Notes: generated by a model from the sequence alone, not told the origin. A stretch of 64,000 nucleotides of DNA from Kocuria sp. p3-SID1428 (GCF_025149945.1 NZ_JALXVH010000007.1:1-64000); one strand, 5' to 3'. Shown: positions 16,966 to 25,476, counted from the first letter of the stretch. Made by a program: numbers and translations.

Positions 16966-18072
16966 GTGTCCGATTCGAATCTCTCCGCGCTCTCCCGCCT
17001 CAGCTTCAGCCGGCGCTCGGCACTCGCCGGCCTGACCGGCCTCGGCGCCGTCGCCCTCGCCGGCTGCCAGACCGGCGACGGCGGCTCCTCGGACGACTCC
17101 TCGTCCGGCGGCTCCGACGAGCGCGGCGAGTTCCCCCGCACCATCAAGCACGCCTTCGGCGAGACCGAGATCGAGTCGGCCCCCGAGCGCGTGGCCACCG
17201 TGTCCTGGGCCAACCAGGATGCCGCGCTGGCGCTGGGCGTGGTCCCGGTCGGCATGCCGACCATCGACTTCGGCGGCAACGAGAACGGCTCGACCGACTG
17301 GTTCGACGACAAGCTCGAGGAGGTCGGCGGCGAGGCTCCCGAGCAGTACTCCGAGACCGACGGCATCGACTTCGAGGCCATCGCGGCGCTGAACCCGGAT
17401 GTCATCCTCGGCGTCTACTCCGGGCTGACGCAGGAGGACTACGACAAGCTCTCCGAGATCGCCCCCACGGTGGCCTACCCGGAGGGCACCCAGCCCTTCG
17501 GCACCTCCTGGCAGGACACCACCCGCGGCGTGGGCGAGGCCCTGGGCCTGGACGATCAGGCCGACGACCTCGTCTCGGACCTCGAGGGGCAGCTGGCCGA
17601 CGCCGTCGAGGCCAACTCGGTGCTCTCGGGCAAGACCTTCATCTACGGCACCGTCGATCCGGAGGCCGAGGACGAGATCTCGATCTACACCTCGATCGAC
17701 AACCGCCCCCGCTTCCTGTCCTCGCTCGAGATGGAGCAGGCCCCCGTCGTCGCCGAGGAGGAGGGCGAGGACCCGGAGTCGTTCTTCATCACCTGGTCGC
17801 CGGAGCGCGCCGATGAGCTGGAGTCCGACATCCTGATCTCGTGGGCCATGTCCGAGGACGTGCGTCAGGCCATCGAGTCCGATGACCTGCTCAACAAGAT
17901 CCCGGCCGTCGCCGACGGCAAGCTCATGCTGCAGGTCGACGCGCAGGAGACGCTGTCCGTCTCGGCGATCTCCCCGCTGAGCCTGCCCTGGGCCCTGGAG
18001 ACCGTCCTGCCCCAGATCGTCGCCACCCTCGAGGGCGGCAGCGCGGACGCAGAGGCATCCCCGAGCGCATGA
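16966..18072 (+). CDS. Iron-siderophore ABC transporter substrate-binding lipoprotein
   Basis: A 368-residue extracellular receptor of the FepB/FatB class. The N-terminus combines a twin-arginine-like motif (SRRSALAG) with the lipobox VALAGC. RTIKHAFGETEIESAPERVATV is the typical first strand, followed by ALALGVVPVG, IAALNPDVILGVY, YDKLSEIAPTVAY and a late ILISWAM region. It binds ferric siderophore and hands it to the permeases encoded next. Start GTG 16966 has AGGAG 7 bases upstream. First gene of the iron-regulated operon; its stop overlaps the next ATG by four bases. Confidence 0.92.
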   Translation: MSDSNLSALSRLSFSRRSALAGLTGLGAVALAGCQTGDGGSSDDSSSGGSDERGEFPRTIKHAFGETEIESAPERVATVSWANQDAALALGVVPVGMPTIDFGGNENGSTDWFDDKLEEVGGEAPEQYSETDGIDFEAIAALNPDVILGVYSGLTQEDYDKLSEIAPTVAYPEGTQPFGTSWQDTTRGVGEALGLDDQADDLVSDLEGQLADAVEANSVLSGKTFIYGTVDPEAEDEISIYTSIDNRPRFLSSLEMEQAPVVAEEEGEDPESFFITWSPERADELESDILISWAMSEDVRQAIESDDLLNKIPAVADGKLMLQVDAQETLSVSAISPLSLPWALETVLPQIVATLEGGSADAEASPSA

Positions 18073-19124
18073 GCCATGCCGGCACGAGCCCCCGGGTCGC
18101 CGGGGCGGCTCCCTGGACCGCGCTGGTCGCGGCCCTCGTCCTCGTGGCGGGGGCCGGGCTGGCCTCCCTGTTCCTGGGCAGCCGCTCCGTCGACCCGGCG
18201 GTCGTGTCGGAGGTCCTCCTGCGCATTCCGGGAATGGTCATGGGCCAGGACTCCGGTGCGACCGCGGACATCGAGACCGCCGTCGTCCTGAGCCGGGTCC
18301 CGCGGACGCTGACCGCGATCCTCGTCGGAGCGGCGCTGGCCGTCGCCGGCGCCGGGCTGCAGGGCGTGAGCCGCAACCCGCTGGGCGACCCCGGCCTCCT
18401 GGGCCTGAACGCCGGCGCCTCGGCGGGCATTGTGATCGGCCTCGGCTGGTTCGGCGCCGCCACCAGCTGGGAGATGGGCGCCGCCTCCCTGGCGGGCACC
18501 CTCGTCGCCGCCGCGCTCGTCTTCGGACTGAGCCAGATCGGCGGCACGTCCCCCACACCGGTGGGCCTGACCCTGTCCGGGGCCGCCGTGAACGCCGGAT
18601 TCATCGCGCTGACCTCGGCGATCGTGCTGACGCACTCGGACATCCTCGACCGCTTCCGCTACTGGAACATCGGCTCCGTCTCGCGCGCCGATGCCGCCGA
18701 CCTCTCCGCCGCCCTGCCGCTGATCGCGGTGGGGCTGGGGCTCGTGATCTTCGGCTCCTCCGGGCTCAACGCCATGGCGCTGGGCGACGACCTCGCCCAC
18801 GGGCTCGGCGTGGACCTGCGCCTGCAGCGCCTGATCGTCTTCCTCGGCGTCGTCCTCCTGGCCGGATCCGCCACCGCAGCCGCCGGCCCCATCTCCTTCG
18901 TGGGCCTGCTGATCCCGCATGCGATCCGCCGTCTGGTGGGCGGGGACTACCGCTGGATCGTGGTCCTGTCCCTGCTGCTGGGCCCTTCGCTACTGCTGCT
19001 GGCCGATGTCATCGGCCGCGTCATCGCACCGCCGCAGGAGGTCTACGTGGGCATCATGACCGTCGTCCTGGGCGTGCCCGTCCTGCTGGTGCTGCTGCGC
19101 CGCGGCAAGGGGGTGTCGCTGTGA
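18069..19124 (+). CDS. Iron-siderophore ABC transporter permease (FecCD family)
   Basis: A 351-residue membrane protein with about nine or ten hydrophobic helices. Family hallmarks are SRVPRTLTAILVGAALAVAGAGLQGVSRNPLGDPGLLGLNAGA, SGAAVNAGF, WNIGSVSR, the Gly-rich coupling loop GPISFVGLLIPHAIRRLVG and the C-terminal EVYVGIMTVVLGVPVLLVLLRR. It forms the heterodimeric channel with the next gene. ATG overlaps the upstream stop (ATGA), and the next GTG overlaps its own stop, so the operon is tightly coupled. Confidence 0.93.
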   Translation: MSHAGTSPRVAGAAPWTALVAALVLVAGAGLASLFLGSRSVDPAVVSEVLLRIPGMVMGQDSGATADIETAVVLSRVPRTLTAILVGAALAVAGAGLQGVSRNPLGDPGLLGLNAGASAGIVIGLGWFGAATSWEMGAASLAGTLVAAALVFGLSQIGGTSPTPVGLTLSGAAVNAGFIALTSAIVLTHSDILDRFRYWNIGSVSRADAADLSAALPLIAVGLGLVIFGSSGLNAMALGDDLAHGLGVDLRLQRLIVFLGVVLLAGSATAAAGPISFVGLLIPHAIRRLVGGDYRWIVVLSLLLGPSLLLLADVIGRVIAPPQEVYVGIMTVVLGVPVLLVLLRRGKGVSL

Positions 19125-20170
19125 ACGCCTCGGAGATCACCGCCATGCGCCGCCGCGAGTCCCGCCGCACGGGCCGCCTGATCGCGATCATGTACCTCGC
19201 GGTGCTCATCATGCTGGCCGTGCGCGTGCTGCTCGGCGGCTACACCGTCACCATCCCGGACTTCTTCCGGATCCTGGGCGGTGAGCGCATCCCCGGCGCC
19301 ACGTTCATCGTGATGCAGGACAAGCTGCCGCGGGCCCTGCTGGGCGCCGGCGTGGGCATCTGCTTCGGCTTCGCCGGAGCACTGTTCCGCCGCGTGCTGC
19401 GCAATCCCCTGGCCAGCCCGGACATCCTCGGCATCTCGCAGGGCGCTGCCGCCGGTGCCGTGATGGGCATGGCGTTCCTGGGCATGCGCGGAGCCAGCAT
19501 GATCGTGACCGCGCTGCTCGGCGCGTTCGCCGCCGCCGCGCTGATCGCCCTCGTGTCGACCGCTCTGGGCGGTCGCGGAGGCGGCGGGGCCGTGGGCATC
19601 GTGGGCGAGCGATTCCTGCTCGCGGGCATCGGCATCGCCGCTCTGGGCGGGGCGGTCGTCTCGTTCGTGATGGCGCGGCTGTCGCTGCAGAGCGCGCAGG
19701 ACGCCGCCACCTGGACCACGGGCTCGCTGAACCTCGCGACCTGGGACCGCATCCTCGTCGTGGCCATCGTGCTCGCGGTCGGCATCCCGGCCGCGCTGGC
19801 CCTCCACCGCGCCATGGAGCCCGCGGAGCTGGGCAGCGAGCTGGCCTCGGCCCTCGGCGCCCGCCCGGCCCTCACGAGCGCCGCCGCACTCGGACTGGGA
19901 GTCCTGCTCGCCGCCGTCGCCACCGCGACCAGCGGCCCGCTGGCCTTCGTGGCCCTGCTGTCCACCCCGATCGCCGCGGCCCTGCATCGCGGGCGGGTCT
20001 CGCTGCTCGTCAGCGGGGCCGTCGGCGCGCTGATCGTGGTCGCAGCGGACATGATCGGCGCCGAGGCCTTCGGCGACGCCCGGCTCCCCGCCGGTGTCAT
20101 CACGGGCGCCGTGGGCGCCCCCGTCATGCTGTGGCTGCTGGTCCAGCAGAGGAGAGGAGCGCGCTCATGA
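19121..20170 (+). CDS. Iron-siderophore ABC transporter permease (FecCD family)
   Basis: Second permease, 349 residues, starting at GTG 19121 that overlaps the upstream stop (GTGA). It shares the family pattern: LPRALLGAGVGICFGFAGALFRRVLRNPLASPDILGISQGAAAG, WTTGSLN, SGPLAFVALLSTPIAAAL and a C-terminal GVITGAVGAPVMLWLL. The N-terminus is unusually charged (MRRRESRRTGR) ahead of the first helix. It pairs with the preceding permease, and the ATPase start overlaps its stop. Confidence 0.92.
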   Translation: MNASEITAMRRRESRRTGRLIAIMYLAVLIMLAVRVLLGGYTVTIPDFFRILGGERIPGATFIVMQDKLPRALLGAGVGICFGFAGALFRRVLRNPLASPDILGISQGAAAGAVMGMAFLGMRGASMIVTALLGAFAAAALIALVSTALGGRGGGGAVGIVGERFLLAGIGIAALGGAVVSFVMARLSLQSAQDAATWTTGSLNLATWDRILVVAIVLAVGIPAALALHRAMEPAELGSELASALGARPALTSAAALGLGVLLAAVATATSGPLAFVALLSTPIAAALHRGRVSLLVSGAVGALIVVAADMIGAEAFGDARLPAGVITGAVGAPVMLWLLVQQRRGARS

Positions 20171-20967
20171 GCGAACCGGTCTTCGACATCCGCGGGCTCA
20201 GCCTGGCCTACGGCCAGCGCGTGGCCGTGCAGGACGTGGATCTGCAGATCCGCCCGCACGAGACCACGGTGCTGATCGGCTCGAACGGCTGCGGCAAGTC
20301 CACCCTGCTCAAGGGGCTGTCCCGTCAGCTGGCCCCCAGCTCCGGGACGATCTCCTTCCAGGGCACCGAGCTCTCCCAGGTCCGCTCCAAGCACTACGCC
20401 CGCGATGTCGCACTGCTGCCGCAGACGCCCGTGGTGCCCGAGGGCCTGACCGTGGCCGAGCTGGTGGCCCGCGGCCGCCATCCCCACCGGCAGTGGTGGG
20501 GGTCCCCGGCAGCCGGCGACGACGAGGCCGTGGCCCGGGCCCTGTCCATGCTCAGCCTGCAGGACTTCGCCGACCGCCGGGTGGATGAGCTGTCGGGAGG
20601 TCAGCGCCAGCGCGCCTGGATCGCACTGGTGCTGGCGCAGGACACTCCCGTGGTGCTGCTCGATGAGCCGACCGCCGCCCTCGACCTGGCCCATCAGGTC
20701 GATCTGCTGGATCTGCTGCACGGCCTGCGCCGACCGGACGGCACCCGCACCACCGTGATCGCCGTGCTGCACGAGCTGAACCTGGCCGCGCGCGCGGCCG
20801 ACCGCGTCATCGCCATGGCCGGCGGACGGATCGTGGCCGCGGGAACGCCGGAGGAGGTCTTCACCCAGCAGCGGCTGCACGACGTCTTCGGCCTGCATGC
20901 CGATGTCATGCCCGATCCTGTGGAGGGCCATCCCGTGATCCTGCCGCGGGCCCAGGTCGTCGTCTGA
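20167..20967 (+). CDS. Iron-siderophore ABC transporter ATPase (FepC/FecE type)
   Basis: A 266-residue ATPase. P-loop IGSNGCGKSTLLKG, Q-loop LPQTPVVPEG, signature ELSGGQRQRAWIAL, Walker B VVLLDEPTAALDL and H-loop VLHELNLAARAAD are all intact. The ATG at 20167 overlaps the upstream stop (ATGA), with AGGAG about 10 bases before it. It powers the two permeases. The C-terminal tail (DVMPDPVEGHPVILPRA) is usual for FepC-like ATPases. Confidence 0.94.
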   Translation: MSEPVFDIRGLSLAYGQRVAVQDVDLQIRPHETTVLIGSNGCGKSTLLKGLSRQLAPSSGTISFQGTELSQVRSKHYARDVALLPQTPVVPEGLTVAELVARGRHPHRQWWGSPAAGDDEAVARALSMLSLQDFADRRVDELSGGQRQRAWIALVLAQDTPVVLLDEPTAALDLAHQVDLLDLLHGLRRPDGTRTTVIAVLHELNLAARAADRVIAMAGGRIVAAGTPEEVFTQQRLHDVFGLHADVMPDPVEGHPVILPRAQVVV

Positions 20968-21017
20968 TCGGCCCGCCCGGCACCCGTTCGCACCGCACAC
21001 CGCCCCCAGGAGGCCCC

Positions 21018-22007
21018 ATGACCCGCACGACCGCACGAGGCCCCCAGACCATCTCCGCGCTGGTGTCCGTGACCTCGGTGGAGGACCTCTCCCCGACCTT
21101 CCGCCGCGTCCGGATGGCCGGAGCGGACCTGCTCGGCGCCTCGCCCGCGTTGATCGGCGAGGGTCCCGAGATCACCTGCGCCGATGCCTACCTCAAGCTG
21201 CTGATCCCGCCGCCCGGGGGCGAGGCCGAGCACCCTGACCTGAGCCAGGGCCTCCCCGAGTGGTTCGCCCTTCCCGCCGAGCAGCGCGGCTGGCTGCGCA
21301 CGTACACCGCGCGCAGCTGCCGCTGGGTCGACCTGGACGGACAGCGGGTGCCCGAGATCGCGATCGACGTGGCCCTCCATGATCACGACGCCGGCCCCGG
21401 TGGCCTGTGGTTCTCGGGCGCCTCGATCGGCTCCACGGCGTGCCTGCTGGTCCCCGGTCCCGAGGAGCCGCTGTGGAGCTCCTGGGCCCCGGGGCAGGCC
21501 GAGCGGGTCATCGCGGTCGGCGACGAGACCGCCGCGCCGGCGCTGCTGTCGATCGCCGAGCAGCTCCACCGCGACCGTCCCGGTCTGCGCGCCGACGTGA
21601 TCATCGAGGTCCCGGACGACCACGACGCCTCCTCCTACCCCGACAGCTCCCTCCCCCGCACCCCGCCCGAGGGACAGGACGGACTGAGCCTGCACATGCT
21701 GACGCGCGATCCCAAGACCCGGCTCGGGGAGCCCGGCGCCCGCCCCCTGGGCGAGCTGCTGGGGCTCGAGACGAGCATCGTCGACGAGGCCCTGGCCGGG
21801 CAGCGCCCGAGCCGGTCGCAACACGCCGAGACGCCCGAGCGCGAGTGGTACCTGGCTGAGGCCTCCTCCGAGGGCACCTATGTGTTCCTGGCGGGGGAGG
21901 CTGCCAGCATCAAGGCCTGGCGCCGCATGTGCGTGGACGGCGCCGGGATCGACCGCTCCGCCGTGTCCTTCATGGGCTACTGGCGGCAGGGCCGCGCCGA
22001 GTCCTGA
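21018..22007 (+). CDS. Siderophore-interacting protein (ferric-siderophore reductase)
   Basis: A 329-residue FAD/NAD(P)H flavoprotein predicted to reduce imported ferric siderophore and release Fe(II). It has the ferredoxin-reductase-like FAD domain with YLKLLIPPPG and LRTYTARSCRW, then the SIP C-terminal domain with FSGASIG, VIAVGDETAAPALLSIAEQL and the ending AGEAASIKAWRRMCVDGAGIDRSAVSFMGYWRQGRAE. It follows the ATPase by 50 bases with AGGAGG 6 bases before ATG, so it completes the uptake operon. No siderophore synthesis gene is nearby, which suggests use of foreign siderophores or synthesis encoded elsewhere. Confidence 0.93.
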   Translation: MTRTTARGPQTISALVSVTSVEDLSPTFRRVRMAGADLLGASPALIGEGPEITCADAYLKLLIPPPGGEAEHPDLSQGLPEWFALPAEQRGWLRTYTARSCRWVDLDGQRVPEIAIDVALHDHDAGPGGLWFSGASIGSTACLLVPGPEEPLWSSWAPGQAERVIAVGDETAAPALLSIAEQLHRDRPGLRADVIIEVPDDHDASSYPDSSLPRTPPEGQDGLSLHMLTRDPKTRLGEPGARPLGELLGLETSIVDEALAGQRPSRSQHAETPEREWYLAEASSEGTYVFLAGEAASIKAWRRMCVDGAGIDRSAVSFMGYWRQGRAES

Positions 22008-22021
22008 GAGCCGCTGCCGAT

Positions 22022-22051
22022 TTGCGCGCGAGCGCAGCGGGCGAGTACAGT
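22022..22051 (+). promoter_or_regulatory. tRNA-Arg promoter
   Basis: TTGCGC (22022-22027), 18 bases, TACAGT (22046-22051). The same -35 hexamer precedes the tRNA-Ser gene at 27.2 kb. Confidence 0.55.
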
Positions 22052-22108
22052 CTTACTTCGTTCGCAGGACGGGAGACCGTTCAGCAGGACACGGCTCGCA
22101 AGGACCGG

Positions 22109-22181
22109 GCGCCACTAGCTCAACGGATAGAGCATCTGACTACGGATCAGAAGGTTGGGGGTTCGAATCCCTCGTGGCGCA
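22109..22181 (+). tRNA. tRNA-Arg (ACG)
   Basis: A 73-nt cloverleaf: acceptor GCGCCAC/GTGGCGC with discriminator A, D-arm GCTC/GAGC, anticodon stem TCTGA/TCAGA with loop CTACGGA (anticodon ACG, read as ICG), and T-arm GGGGG-TTCGAAT-CCCTC. CCA is not encoded. Confidence 0.95.
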
Positions 22182-22195
22182 CTTCACGAGAAAGA

Positions 22196-22230
22196 GGCCC
22201 CGCCGGGCAGCACGCCCGGCGGGGCCTTTT
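22196..22230 (+). terminator. Terminator of tRNA-Arg
   Basis: A perfect 13-bp stem (22196-22208 with 22214-22226), loop AGCAC, followed by TTTT. Confidence 0.9.
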
Positions 22231-22265
22231 CGCATCCCGACCCGCCCGTCGCTGCGCCCTCCCCG

Positions 22266-22322
22266 CGAGGGGACGCGTCCGACGGCTTCTAGGCCTCGAA
22301 ACGCGTCGGATGCGTCCCCTCG
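22266..22322. repeat. 57-bp intergenic palindrome
   Basis: Arms of 19 bases (22266-22284 and 22304-22322; 18 of 19 positions pair) flank a 19-base loop. It lies between the tRNA-Arg terminator and the convergent aldo/keto reductase stop. Its size equals that of the 58-bp elements at 13.7, 47.3 and 54.4 kb, but the sequence differs and the TCAGCGC core is absent. It may serve as the reductase terminator. Confidence 0.6.
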
Positions 22323-22333
22323 GTGCGCGACGC

Positions 22334-23332
22334 TCAGTAGCGGGGCTGCGCGGGAGCGGGCATGCCGTTGAGGGCTGCCACGTCCTCGTCGTCGAACTCG
22401 ATCTCGGCGGCGCGCGCGTTCTCGGCCAGGTGCTCCAGGTTCGTGGTGCCCGGAATGGTGATGACCGAGCCTCCCTGCCGCTCGGGCAGCAGCGACCAGG
22501 CGATCGACACCGCGGCCTTCGAGACGCCGTGCTTGCGGGCGATCTCCTCGAGCACCGGCAGGATCAGCTGATCGTTGGCGGCGCGCGCCTCCGGCGTGAA
22601 CCGGGAGTTGCGGGCGCGGAAGTCGTTGTCCGAGAACGTCCTGCCGGTCAGCGCACCGGAGAAGTAACCGCGCCCCACCGGCGAGAACGGCACGAAGGCG
22701 GCGTCGTGGTCGCGGCACCAGGAGATGACATCCCCGGCGGGATCGCCGTCGGAGACGACTCCGGAGCCGTCCGGGTCGCGGGTCCACAGCGAGTACTCGG
22801 ACTGCACGGCGGCCACCGGATGGATCGGCTGGGCTCGCTCGAGCTGCTCGACGGTCACCTCCGACATCCCGATCGAGCGCACCTTGCCGGCCTGGACCAT
22901 CTCGGCCATCGCGCCCCACGTGTCCTCGAGAGGGACCCCCGGGTCCAGGCGGTGGACGTAGTACAGGTCGAGGACGTCGGTGCGCAGACGTCGCAGGCTG
23001 TCGTCGATCGCCTGGCGGAGGTAGTCCGGGCGCCCGCAGCGTCCGGTCCTGGGCGGCTCCAGCTGCTCGGCGAGCAGCACGGCCTTGGAGCACAGGAAGA
23101 TCTCATCCCGCCGGTCGTGCAGCGCGGCCCCCACGATCTCCTCGTTGGCGCCGCCGCCGTAGAGCGTGGCCGTGTCGATGAAGTCCATGCCGCCGTCCAC
23201 GGCAGCGCGCAGGACGTCCCTCTTGGCCGCCTCGGACAGCTCCTGCCGGTCATAGGCCCAGCTCAGGCCCATGGCGCCGAAGCCCACGACCCCCACCTGA
23301 TCGCCGGTCGCGGGGAAGCTCACCGGTCGCAT
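22334..23332 (-). CDS. Aldo/keto reductase
   Basis: A 332-residue NADPH-dependent oxidoreductase with a TIM-barrel fold. The catalytic tetrad can be placed: Asp and Tyr in MDFIDTATLYGGG, Lys in FLCSKAVLL and His in LYYVHRLD. Cofactor-binding segments include VPFSPVGRGYFSG and VITIPGTTNLEHL. Substrate unknown. The ATG at 23332 was chosen over upstream ATGs because AGAGG lies 6 bases before it and VSFPATGDQVGVVGFGAMG follows directly. Single gene. Confidence 0.9.
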   Translation of the reverse strand: MRPVSFPATGDQVGVVGFGAMGLSWAYDRQELSEAAKRDVLRAAVDGGMDFIDTATLYGGGANEEIVGAALHDRRDEIFLCSKAVLLAEQLEPPRTGRCGRPDYLRQAIDDSLRRLRTDVLDLYYVHRLDPGVPLEDTWGAMAEMVQAGKVRSIGMSEVTVEQLERAQPIHPVAAVQSEYSLWTRDPDGSGVVSDGDPAGDVISWCRDHDAAFVPFSPVGRGYFSGALTGRTFSDNDFRARNSRFTPEARAANDQLILPVLEEIARKHGVSKAAVSIAWSLLPERQGGSVITIPGTTNLEHLAENARAAEIEFDDEDVAALNGMPAPAQPRY

Positions 23333-23417
23333 GCCCATCCTCTTTCTCATCCGTGCAGGAAGAGGCACCGTCGTCGTGCGCCGCTGCTCGAAGACCCACG
23401 CTACGTCCCCGACGACC

Positions 23418-23446
23418 GAGCCGCCGCTGCAGCGCAGCGGCGGCTC
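23418..23446. repeat. 12-bp-stem palindrome covering the -35 region of the DUF488 gene
   Basis: GAGCCGCCGCTG (23418-23429) and its exact reverse complement (23435-23446) surround a 5-base loop. It ends one base before the TACAGT -10 box of the next gene, so it replaces any -35 element and is a candidate operator. Confidence 0.6.
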
Positions 23447-23447
23447 C

Positions 23448-23453
23448 TACAGT
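23448..23453 (+). promoter_or_regulatory. Leaderless -10 box of the DUF488 gene
   Basis: TACAGT, 6 bases, then ATG 23460. No ribosome-binding site is present. Confidence 0.5.
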
Positions 23454-23459
23454 GGGCCC

Positions 23460-24020
23460 ATGAGCGGCGACGAGATCTGGACCATCGGGCACTGGGCCTG
23501 TGAGCAGGGGGTCTTCCTGGAGGCACTGGTCAGCGCAGGCATCGGCGCGATCGCAGATGTGAGGGCGCAGCCCGGCTCGCGGCGCAGCCCGCAGTTCAGC
23601 AGGGACGCGATGCCCGAGTGGCTGGGCGAGGCGGGCATCGAGTACCACCACCTCCAGGAGCTGACCGGCCGGCGGCGCAAGCAGCCCGAGATCCCTCAGG
23701 AGCTCAATGCCGGCTGGCAGAACCGCAGCTTCAAGAACTACGCGGACTACACGCTCACCGACGACTACGAGGACGGCATCGCGCAGCTCGTGGAGATCGC
23801 CCGCAGGCTCCCCACGGCGATCATGTGCGGCGAGCCGATGCCGTGGCGCTGCCATCGGACCCTGATCGCCAACACGCTCACCGCGCGTGGCTGGACCGTG
23901 CGCCATCTGTCCACCACGGCCGAGCCGCGGTTGCACGAGCTGGGGATGTGGGGCGCGCACGCGGAGGTCTCCGACGACGGCGTGGTCACCTACCCGCCGA
24001 TCGCCGAGGACTGCGACTGA
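23460..24020 (+). CDS. DUF488 family protein
   Basis: A 186-residue protein of the DUF488 family: it opens EIWTIGHW, continues with IGAIADVRAQPGSRRSPQFSRDAMPEWLGEAGIEYHHLQELTGRR, and carries the conserved Cys pair region AIMCGEPMPWRCHRTLIANTLTARGW. The family is of unknown biochemical function, with a conserved CxE...CHR motif that looks catalytic or metal-binding. It is transcribed from an apparently leaderless promoter overlapped by a strong palindrome. Single gene, convergent with the SixA-like gene 6 bases away. Confidence 0.85.
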   Translation: MSGDEIWTIGHWACEQGVFLEALVSAGIGAIADVRAQPGSRRSPQFSRDAMPEWLGEAGIEYHHLQELTGRRRKQPEIPQELNAGWQNRSFKNYADYTLTDDYEDGIAQLVEIARRLPTAIMCGEPMPWRCHRTLIANTLTARGWTVRHLSTTAEPRLHELGMWGAHAEVSDDGVVTYPPIAEDCD

Positions 24021-24026
24021 GGCCGA

Positions 24027-24569
24027 TCAGCCGCGGGGCGAGCGGAAGCCGACCAGGCGGGCGTCGGCGCCGTCGAGCTCGGCCCACGGCTTCTGCAGCC
24101 GGAAGACGGCCAGCCCCGCGGTGGGGAATCCCGCCGAGAGGTCCATGACCGAGTCCATGTCCGAATCCGGGGCGGCCAGGCGCATGGCGACCTCCTGCAC
24201 CGCGGGCTGGTGGCAGATCACCAGGAGGCTGCGGACCCGCTCGGGAGTCGCGCAGATCTCCGCGAGGACCTGCCGATCGGAGGCCTCGTAGAGCCGGTCG
24301 GACAGGCTCGCGGTGGGCGCGCGATCACCCAGAGCGCTCGAGACCCAGGTGCAGGTCTGCCTGGTGCGCAGCGCCGACGAGCACAGGACCATCTCCGGCA
24401 GCTCGCCGCTGTCCACCAGCCACTGCCCCGCCTCCGGCGCCTCGGCCTGACCATGCTTGCCCAGCGGGCGGTCGAAGTCCGCCACGCCCCACCCGGCATC
24501 CGCCTGAGCATGGCGCATGAGGATCAGAGTGCGCTCGTCCGGGCCCGTGGTCTCCGAGGTGCTCATCAT
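24027..24569 (-). CDS. SixA-type histidine phosphatase
   Basis: A 180-residue member of the histidine phosphatase superfamily. The catalytic RHG-equivalent is LMRHAQAD, the DRPLGKHGQAEA segment follows, then SSALRTRQT and the second catalytic His in VICHQPAVQEVA. The short length fits SixA-like phosphohistidine phosphatases. GACCAT lies 6 bases before ATG 24569, a near match to the leaderless -10 pattern; an ATG three bases further in is an alternative start. Target unknown. Confidence 0.85.
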   Translation of the reverse strand: MMSTSETTGPDERTLILMRHAQADAGWGVADFDRPLGKHGQAEAPEAGQWLVDSGELPEMVLCSSALRTRQTCTWVSSALGDRAPTASLSDRLYEASDRQVLAEICATPERVRSLLVICHQPAVQEVAMRLAAPDSDMDSVMDLSAGFPTAGLAVFRLQKPWAELDGADARLVGFRSPRG

Positions 24570-24616
24570 GGGCTCATGGTCTCACGCACCGCGGGAGGAG
24601 GCCTCGGGCAGAAGAC

Positions 24617-24648
24617 GAGCCCCGTCCTGATCCGGCAGGACGGGGCTC
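24617..24648 (-). terminator. Terminator of the winged-helix gene
   Basis: A perfect 13-bp stem (24617-24629 with 24636-24648) with a 6-base loop, 27 bases beyond the stop at 24676. Confidence 0.8.
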
Positions 24649-24675
24649 AAGGGGGCCGCGGGATGCGGCCGCGAC

Positions 24676-25476
24676 TCAGATGGAGTACTCGGGCGCGGCC
24701 CAGACGATGACCTCGGGGTGGTCGTAGAACCGGTAGCCCTGGCCGCGGACTGTGCGCACCGTGTTGGCCAGGCGACCCAGCTTGGAGCGCAGGCGCCGGA
24801 TGTGGACGTCGATGGTGCGCTCGTTGGGGGTCTCGTCGGCATCCGACCAGAGGCTCGAGATCAGCTCGGTGCGCCCCACGGTGCGGCTGCCGTTCTCCAC
24901 GAGGTAGTTCAGCAGCTCGAACTCCTTGTAGGTCAGGTTCAGCACCGACCCGTCCAGCATGACCTCGCGGCGCGAGAGGTCGATCAGCACGCCGACCGAC
25001 TGCGTGGTGCGGGCCTCCCGAGCGGAGACCGGAGCCGCCGCGGTCTCCGCCGCCGCCTCGACAGCGGTGGGATCGCCGAGGGCGTTGCGCACGACCTGCA
25101 GATCCCCGCCCGGGGCGCCGGCCTGGGCCAGCGCCACGGCCGCATAGCTCTCCGCCTCCGGGGCGATCTGGGCAACGGCCCGGCGCAGCTGCTGCACGAC
25201 CTCCACCAGCGTGGTGCCGTTGGCGGCCGCCTTGGCCTCCCCCAGGCCGACATACAGCACGAAGCCGCGGGCCTCGGAGCTCGCGCCCGGCTCCTGCGGG
25301 CTGAGGCGCCGGTCGGCGCGCACCCGCTGGGGCGCACCCTCCGCCTCCGTGCCGCCGGGGCGGCGCATCCCGGGACGACGGCGCATGGGCGCCCCTTCTG
25401 CTCCGGCCGCCATCTGGCTCGCGGCTGCGGTGCGCGCGCGCTGCGAGATGTGGACGTACCCGGGTGCTCCGGCCAT
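24676..25476 (-). CDS. Winged-helix (OmpR/PhoB-type) regulator without a receiver domain
   Basis: A 266-residue protein whose last 100 residues are a clear OmpR/PhoB DNA-binding domain: LTYKEFELLNYLVENGSRTVGRTELISSLWSD, RTIDVHIRRLRSKLGR and TVRGQGYRFY. The N-terminal half is not a phospho-acceptor domain: it starts with a basic Pro/Gly/Arg-rich stretch (about residues 25-65) and a small alpha/beta segment beginning FVLYVGLGEAKAAANG. Control therefore probably does not use phosphorylation at an Asp. Similar stand-alone regulators occur in Micrococcales, but I cannot name a regulon. Confidence 0.8.
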   Translation of the reverse strand: MAGAPGYVHISQRARTAAASQMAAGAEGAPMRRRPGMRRPGGTEAEGAPQRVRADRRLSPQEPGASSEARGFVLYVGLGEAKAAANGTTLVEVVQQLRRAVAQIAPEAESYAAVALAQAGAPGGDLQVVRNALGDPTAVEAAAETAAAPVSAREARTTQSVGVLIDLSRREVMLDGSVLNLTYKEFELLNYLVENGSRTVGRTELISSLWSDADETPNERTIDVHIRRLRSKLGRLANTVRTVRGQGYRFYDHPEVIVWAAPEYSI

